Source: a virus
Reading direction: 5' to 3' (one strand)
DNA length: 50,119 nt
IMG/VR virus record: IMGVR_UViG_3300020202_000015
Span: 1-50,119 of that record
Under the pieces are notes generated by a model that worked only from the letters and a program-made list of their open reading frames with translations, was not told the DNA's origin and did no database searches. Both the position numbers and the translations under genes were made by a program. This document shows, in pieces, positions 47,152-50,119 of this stretch. The number at the start of each line of letters is the position of its first letter. The stretch's first letter is position 1.

Positions 47152-47484
47152 TCACTCGGGTAGCGGTTCACTCTGCCGTCGATGGTTGAGTGTCTGCCCA
47201 TCGGACGGCTCCGGGCCGTACACGTGTAGCTCGTCACCCCATCGCTCGACGAACCCCGAGTAGGTCAGCCCGCTGTCAGGTATCCGTCTCAGCCGATGCC
47301 ATACGTGGCCGCGTCCGTAGCTACCGATACCGGGTGACCACTTGTAACCCTCGTATCCGATGCACTCGAATCCAGTCTCCTTCCATCGCTCGCACGCGAG
47401 AGGCTTCACGTAGTCGACGTTGCTTGCTCCACAGGAGCCCAGGAGTAGCGCGATCACCACGAGGAAGAATGCTGTTGCCTTCAT
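47152..47484 (-). CDS. Lipoprotein of the leftward operon
   Basis: A 110-residue prolipoprotein: signal KATAFFLVVIALLLGSCGAS with the lipobox at Cys18, then a periplasmic domain with a Cys pair (LACERWKETGFECIGYEGY). An early or lysogenic lipoprotein may act at the cell surface, for example in superinfection exclusion; that is inference. Confidence 0.7.
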   Translation of the reverse strand: MKATAFFLVVIALLLGSCGASNVDYVKPLACERWKETGFECIGYEGYKWSPGIGSYGRGHVWHRLRRIPDSGLTYSGFVERWGDELHVYGPEPSDGQTLNHRRQSEPLPE

Positions 47485-47508
47485 GTGTACTGTCTCTCCA
47501 GACGTTGG

Positions 47509-47622
47509 TCACTTCACGAATTGCCAGCCGATCCACGCGAGCGCCACTACGGCCACGAGCGCGGGTACACCGACGACGATCGCAAGGGTCCACAACAGCC
47601 AAACCGGAATCACGATAGTCAC
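47509..47622 (-). CDS. Single-span membrane microprotein, 37 aa
   Basis: GTG 47622 with AGGAG eight bases upstream. TIVIPVWLLWTLAIVVGVPA continues as one long hydrophobic span. Unknown. Confidence 0.65.
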   Translation of the reverse strand: MTIVIPVWLLWTLAIVVGVPALVAVVALAWIGWQFVK

Positions 47623-47651
47623 GTGTGCTCTCCTGATGAATTCAACTCTGC

Positions 47652-47837
47652 TCACCGCTTCGGCTCGGCCGCTATCAGTTCGGCCAGCTCGCGACGCTTG
47701 TCTTCAACTGCTCCACGCCATGCAGCGTGATCGGACTCGCGAACTGCACGACCAATGCGACCGCCATGACCGCGTCGCATCCACGTCGCAGCGGCGATGA
47801 GCGCTATGAAGACCAGCAGCGGGATAAGTGCGTTCAT
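47652..47837 (-). CDS. Membrane-anchored small protein, 61 aa
   Basis: An N-terminal span (NALIPLLVFIALIAAATWMR) is followed by a charged cytoplasmic helix (HAAWRGAVEDKRRELAELIA). Similar in layout to small phage membrane regulators. Unknown. Confidence 0.6.
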   Translation of the reverse strand: MNALIPLLVFIALIAAATWMRRGHGGRIGRAVRESDHAAWRGAVEDKRRELAELIAAEPKR

Positions 47838-47846
47838 GTCTATCCG

Positions 47847-48047
47847 TCAGGTGACCTTGATCGTCAGCTCTTCGCTGTGATGGCGCTGCCCGAGCACGCG
47901 AACACCGGGCACGATGTGCCGACTAGAGTTGATGTCGCTGTTGCCCACGAAGCCGGAGCGCAGGTACCGCTTCAGGTTCTCCCACTGCTCGTCATTCAGG
48001 TCGTGCAGGTAGTCGTGGTTGAACTCAAGAATGGTTCGCGTGCTCAT
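47847..48047 (-). CDS. Hypothetical protein, 66 aa
   Basis: LEFNHDYLHDLNDEQWENLK, then GFVGNSDINSSRHIVPGVRV and strands; acidic at the front, beta at the end. Unknown. Confidence 0.55.
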   Translation of the reverse strand: MSTRTILEFNHDYLHDLNDEQWENLKRYLRSGFVGNSDINSSRHIVPGVRVLGQRHHSEELTIKVT

Positions 48048-48074
48048 GACTGCTCCCTGAGGGTGAGCTGTGCT

Positions 48075-48566
48075 TCAGCCGGCCTCGCGCTTCAGTGGGA
48101 TCACTGGGTTCTGCTCTGCCCATGGCTTCACGAAAATCCAGCAGCGAAGGCCATCCTCAGTCGAGCGTGTCGTGAGCATCAGGTGATCGCGATCCTTCGG
48201 TGCGGCCATGCGCCAGTTACGGAAGCTCTGCGAGACGCTCCCCTGTGCTCGATTCCAGAAGATGGCAAGCTCACTTTCGGTGGCGTCGTCAGGGTATGGA
48301 ATGACAAAGGAATCCCCGACCTGCATACTGTCGAATGGATACGGGGTCTCCTGCGTGCGCGTCGAAGGCACCGGTACATTCTTGTCGACTTGAAACTTGA
48401 CCATTTTGGAAACCTCCATCAGTTGGATAGCGACGCCAGTACGCGCGCCGAGCTGATAACAGGACCGACATAGACGGCCAGCGCTCGGAGACTTTCGTCC
48501 GTCGCATCGCTCGCAGTTCTTCGTCCACACATACGGGCGCTTTGAGTTTTCGCTTGCAACGAACAT
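48075..48566 (-). CDS. Hypothetical protein(s); internal strong start at 48404
   Basis: The frame from ATG 48566 encodes a Cys-rich segment (CERCDGRKSPSAGRLCRSCY) and then a 109-residue part that looks complete by itself (VKFQVDKNVPVPSTRTQETP, YPFDSMQVGDSFVIPYPDD, then a C-terminal alpha/beta region). GGAGG stands seven bases before ATG 48404, so that start is almost surely used. Either two proteins are made from one frame or two ancestral genes have fused. Unknown function. Confidence 0.6.
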   Translation of the reverse strand: MFVASENSKRPYVWTKNCERCDGRKSPSAGRLCRSCYQLGARTGVAIQLMEVSKMVKFQVDKNVPVPSTRTQETPYPFDSMQVGDSFVIPYPDDATESELAIFWNRAQGSVSQSFRNWRMAAPKDRDHLMLTTRSTEDGLRCWIFVKPWAEQNPVIPLKREAG

Positions 48567-48574
48567 CGCACGCT

Positions 48575-48712
48575 CTATCCGATGAGCACGAGGCTATCGG
48601 GGCTGGTGAATCCGATCTGCCGCGCACGCTCTAGGGCCAGGGCGAGCGTCTCTGCTACGACGGTCGCCGTTGCTCCGCCCTGCGTCACCTTCCACTTGCG
48701 CTTTTTGCTCAT
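48575..48712 (-). CDS. Hypothetical protein, 45 aa
   Basis: SKKRKWKVTQGGATATVVAE, then LALALERARQIGFTSPDSLV: a small beta-alpha-beta unit. GGAGAG lies upstream of ATG 48712. Unknown. Confidence 0.5.
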   Translation of the reverse strand: MSKKRKWKVTQGGATATVVAETLALALERARQIGFTSPDSLVLIG

Positions 48713-48726
48713 GGGGAACAGCTCTC

Positions 48727-48969
48727 CTATCGGCCGGTGTTCACGCCACGCAGGATCAGCTTCAGGCATCGCGGGCAGCTCACAGCCTTCGCGTTGTAGT
48801 GCGCAGAGTCGTCGCTGATGCTCTCGACCTTCACGCCGCCGCAGCGGACACTGACCGGCGCTCGATCCGAATCGATCTCGACCTGATGAACGAGGCAGCG
48901 CTTGCTGTCCCATTTGTGTGCCGCCGGATATGCTCCGGCCAACACAGGTGCGGCGACGTAGTTGCGCAC
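48727..48969 (-). CDS. Hypothetical protein with Cys knuckle, 80 aa
   Basis: GTG 48969 with AGGAG eight bases upstream. WDSKRCLVHQVEIDSDRAPV, then VSCPRCLKLILRG: a His/Cys set that may bind zinc. Unknown. Confidence 0.55.
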   Translation of the reverse strand: MRNYVAAPVLAGAYPAAHKWDSKRCLVHQVEIDSDRAPVSVRCGGVKVESISDDSAHYNAKAVSCPRCLKLILRGVNTGR

Positions 48970-48989
48970 TGCTGTTCTCCTGGACTCGG

Positions 48990-49169
48990 TTACTTCCGCT
49001 TGCCCCGAACCTGCTGAATCTTCAGCACCGCAGCCGCAGCCAGTTTGTGGGCTTGGTCCACGACAGAGGCGTGATCCCCCTTCTCCGAGTTCTTCGCCGA
49101 GGCGATGGCGGCGGCGAAGGCTCGGCTGTAGTGGGCTTTCAGTTCGCGAGAGGTGAAGTGCAGGTGCAT
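48990..49169 (-). CDS. First gene of the leftward operon, 59 aa
   Basis: HLHFTSRELKAHYSRAFAAA, then KGDHASVVDQAHKLAAAAVL: a helical protein. The frame is open to 49229, but the predicted start of transcription is near 49170, so ATG 49169 would be translated from a leaderless RNA. It is in the position of lambda N, though without the Arg-rich N peptide. Unknown function. Confidence 0.55.
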   Translation of the reverse strand: MHLHFTSRELKAHYSRAFAAAIASAKNSEKGDHASVVDQAHKLAAAAVLKIQQVRGKRK

Positions 49170-49173
49170 GGGT

Positions 49174-49189
49174 AGTACTTTACCCATAG
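49174..49189 (-). promoter_or_regulatory. Operator over leftward promoter -10
   Basis: The minus strand reads TGGGTAAAGTACT and then ACCC, a dyad GGGTA...TACCC that covers the -10 box of the putative leftward promoter. It is one of five related boxes around the repressor gene. Confidence 0.6.
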
Positions 49190-49204
49190 CAGTTACAGAG
49201 TCAA
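49177..49204 (-). promoter_or_regulatory. Putative leftward early promoter (PL)
   Basis: -35 TTGACT (49199-49204) and -10 TAAAGT (49177-49182) with a 16-base spacer, both on the minus strand. Operators overlap the -10 and lie just beyond the -35. Transcription should start near 49170 and feed the long leftward operon. Confidence 0.6.
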
Positions 49205-49219
49205 GCAATATTTTACCCA
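49204..49219 (-). promoter_or_regulatory. Operator upstream of PL
   Basis: The minus strand carries TGGGTAAAATATTGC, paired as an inverted repeat with the AGGGCAAATATTT copy at 49223-49238 on the plus strand, about five bases between them. Confidence 0.55.
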
Positions 49220-49222
49220 GAC

Positions 49223-49238
49223 AGGGCAAATATTTTTC
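49223..49238 (+). promoter_or_regulatory. Fifth repressor-box copy at repressor gene end
   Basis: AGGGCAAATATTTTTC on the plus strand, opposite in orientation to the neighbouring box and touching the repressor stop codon. The most divergent copy. Confidence 0.45.
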
Positions 49239-49638
49239 AGGTGTCGTTTTTCTTGGCTTTTGCCGCGAAAGCCATCGCGAGGCTTTCGACGTGGTGCCGG
49301 CCCTCGTCCTCGCAGAGCAGGTAAGCCTGCACCATGGCGATTAACCGCTCTCTAGCGGGGCTTTGAAGGTCTTCGCTCGATCGGCCAACTAGGAAGAGGA
49401 CCCACAGCGGACAGTCGAGAGCGGTCGCTATTGCCTCTAATGTACTGATCTGAGCGTCGTGGCGACCAGTCAGGGCGTTGTTAATCGTTTTTCTGGCTGG
49501 TGCACCGTTGTTCTTGCGGCTGGCGAGGCGCGCGAGCTCGGAATGGCTCTTTATGCCTCTCAGCTTCATGAGCACTTCAACGCCCTCCCGGAAGGCGGAG
49601 AAGCCTGCCTCGAGATGATCTTGTTGCGCCTTTCCCAT
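49237..49638 (-). CDS. Small HTH repressor (CI-like)
   Basis: A 133-residue regulator. An HTH spans about residues 28-65 (RGIKSHSELARLASRKNNGA, then RKTINNALTGRHDAQISTLE), followed by an AIATALDCPLWVLF helix typical of Cro/CI domains and a short helical dimer region. There is no S24 peptidase domain, so RecA-driven self-cleavage is not possible. Divergent from the Cro-like gene with operator boxes between. ATG 49638 has no Shine-Dalgarno and lies about 10 bases after the predicted start of transcription. Confidence 0.8.
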   Translation of the reverse strand: MGKAQQDHLEAGFSAFREGVEVLMKLRGIKSHSELARLASRKNNGAPARKTINNALTGRHDAQISTLEAIATALDCPLWVLFLVGRSSEDLQSPARERLIAMVQAYLLCEDEGRHHVESLAMAFAAKAKKNDT

Positions 49639-49662
49639 GCGTGTGCATTCTGGCAGGTTACA

Positions 49663-49678
49663 TGGGTAAAATTTTCCT
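49663..49678 (+). promoter_or_regulatory. Operator box in repressor promoter
   Basis: TGGGTAAAATTTTCC, with an AAAATTTT palindromic centre; 23 bases before the next box in the same orientation. Confidence 0.6.
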
Positions 49679-49685
49679 TGCAACG

Positions 49686-49701
49686 TGGGTAACATTTTGC
49701 C
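49686..49701 (+). promoter_or_regulatory. Operator box in Cro-side promoter
   Basis: TGGGTAACATTTTGCC, eleven of the first thirteen bases or more shared with the other boxes. It lies between the -35 and -10 of the rightward promoter. Confidence 0.6.
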
Positions 49702-49712
49702 AGACTCTGACC

Positions 49713-49916
49713 GTGAACCTCCTTGAGTCGACATACGCACTGATTGAAAAGGCGGACTTGAGTCAGCGTCAAATCGCCGCAGGCGCTGGCGTCGGACGTG
49801 ACTGGCTCGCCAAGTTCATACAACGACGCATCAAGTCCCCTGGTGCACCAAAGGTTCAGGCCGTCCACGACTTTCTGTCGAGACGCGCTCTGTGTGCTCG
49901 TGACCATGCCGCCTGA
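49713..49916 (+). CDS. Cro-like HTH protein
   Basis: A 67-residue single-domain regulator: YALIEKADLSQRQIAAGAGV and GRDWLAKFIQRRIKSPGAP form the helix-turn-helix, then a helix VQAVHDFLSRR. GTG 49713 has no ribosome site and coincides with the predicted rightward transcription start, suggesting leaderless translation. Divergent from the repressor. It should compete for the same boxes and start the lytic programme. Confidence 0.75.
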   Translation: MNLLESTYALIEKADLSQRQIAAGAGVGRDWLAKFIQRRIKSPGAPKVQAVHDFLSRRALCARDHAA

Positions 49917-49992
49917 CCTCCGTCTCATTGAGATGGATGTCAGTTTCCATATCGCGACAGCGCGCGCAAGTGGACCTGTCAACCGCGACTTT
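49917..49992. other. Leader continuing from Cro-like gene to the contig end
   Basis: No convincing gene. An open frame (49798-50052) overlaps the Cro-like gene in another frame and looks like a shadow. With positions 1-333 it makes the roughly 410-bp leader of the rightward early operon. Confidence 0.5.
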
Positions 49993-50119
49993 CACTGTAG
50001 GAAATCGCGTCAATTTGCACTCGATGGACAGACTCTCAACCAGATCGCCTAAAGCGACAAACATGCGCGTTTCCCCTCACGTCCTACAAAAAAACGTGAC
50101 CGATGTCGCGATCGGCGGG
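49993..50119. repeat. Terminal direct repeat, right copy
   Basis: Exact copy of bases 1-127. See the left copy for interpretation: features split here continue at base 128. Confidence 0.95.

Larger units (their letters stand above)
49655..49706. promoter_or_regulatory. Divergent promoters sharing one palindromic -35
   Basis: TTGCAA at 49678-49683 is its own reverse complement. Rightward it pairs with CAGACT (49701-49706), leftward with TAACCT (49655-49660), each with a 17-base spacer. The rightward start would fall on the GTG of the Cro-like gene. One operator box lies in each spacer. The -10 boxes are weak matches. Confidence 0.45.

Noticed and set aside
1-50119. CRISPR arrays, insertion sequences, reverse transcriptase or diversity-generating cassettes
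   Set aside because: No regularly spaced repeats, transposase motifs, RT domain or template/variable repeat pairs were seen, despite several beta-rich receptor-binding genes.

Overview
The window is one complete temperate, short-tailed (P22-like) bacteriophage genome. Its first 127 bases recur exactly as its last 127, so the contig closes into a circle of about 49,992 bp cut at an arbitrary point. The virion genes (716-residue portal, gp4-like and gp10-like connector proteins, three ejection-type proteins, pectate-lyase-like tailspike) match the podovirus plan. Lipobox lipoproteins, a holin/endolysin cassette and surface-polysaccharide-type enzymes point to a Gram-negative, high-GC proteobacterial host. 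The attP core is the 3' part of a bacterial tRNA-Val(GAC), which is the probable integration site.

Immunity region (49170-49740). A small peptidase-less repressor (leftward) and a Cro-like protein (rightward) diverge. They are flanked by five related 16-bp boxes of the type GGGYAAAnTWTTnCC: two between the genes and three just beyond the end of the repressor gene, over the putative leftward promoter. This is a lambda-like OL-cI-OR-cro layout.

Rightward early operon (49713, through the contig ends, to 4477). It holds Cro, a CII-like protein, small HTH proteins, a replisome-organiser (O-like) gene with internal short repeats, a helicase-loader-like (P-like) gene, two tandem zinc/HTH paralogues, a PD-(D/E)XK nuclease-like protein, a membrane microprotein and a Q-like antiterminator. 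Beyond Q lies a 330-bp untranslated leader with a GTTAAC dyad, a long RNA hairpin and an intrinsic terminator, which is where a Q-dependent late promoter and its readthrough terminator would be expected.

Late operon (4809-32920, rightward). It starts with a secreted Fn3-like protein and several fibre/adhesin-like proteins, then an Ntn-hydrolase-like protein, terminase, portal, a GroES-like co-chaperonin, scaffold, decoration protein, capsid, connectors, two 2-oxoglutarate dioxygenase-like proteins, a GNAT acetyltransferase, ejection proteins, tailspike, lysis genes and accessory enzymes. Two leftward cargo genes, a SAM methyltransferase and a family-2 glycosyltransferase, sit at its distal end and look like lysogenic-conversion genes.

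Leftward operon (49169 down to 33917). More than fifty very small genes are mostly joined by 4-base ATGA/GTGA stop-start overlaps. Recognisable parts are a recombination module (SSB-like protein, RecB/Cas4-like exonuclease, Ref-like HNH nuclease), a tyrosine recombinase, a C5-cytosine methyltransferase whose motifs alternate between two reading frames, a cupin, an excisionase and a second tyrosine recombinase (the integrase) whose C-terminus is encoded inside attP. Many of the remaining products are Cys-rich mini-proteins or single-span membrane microproteins of unknown function.
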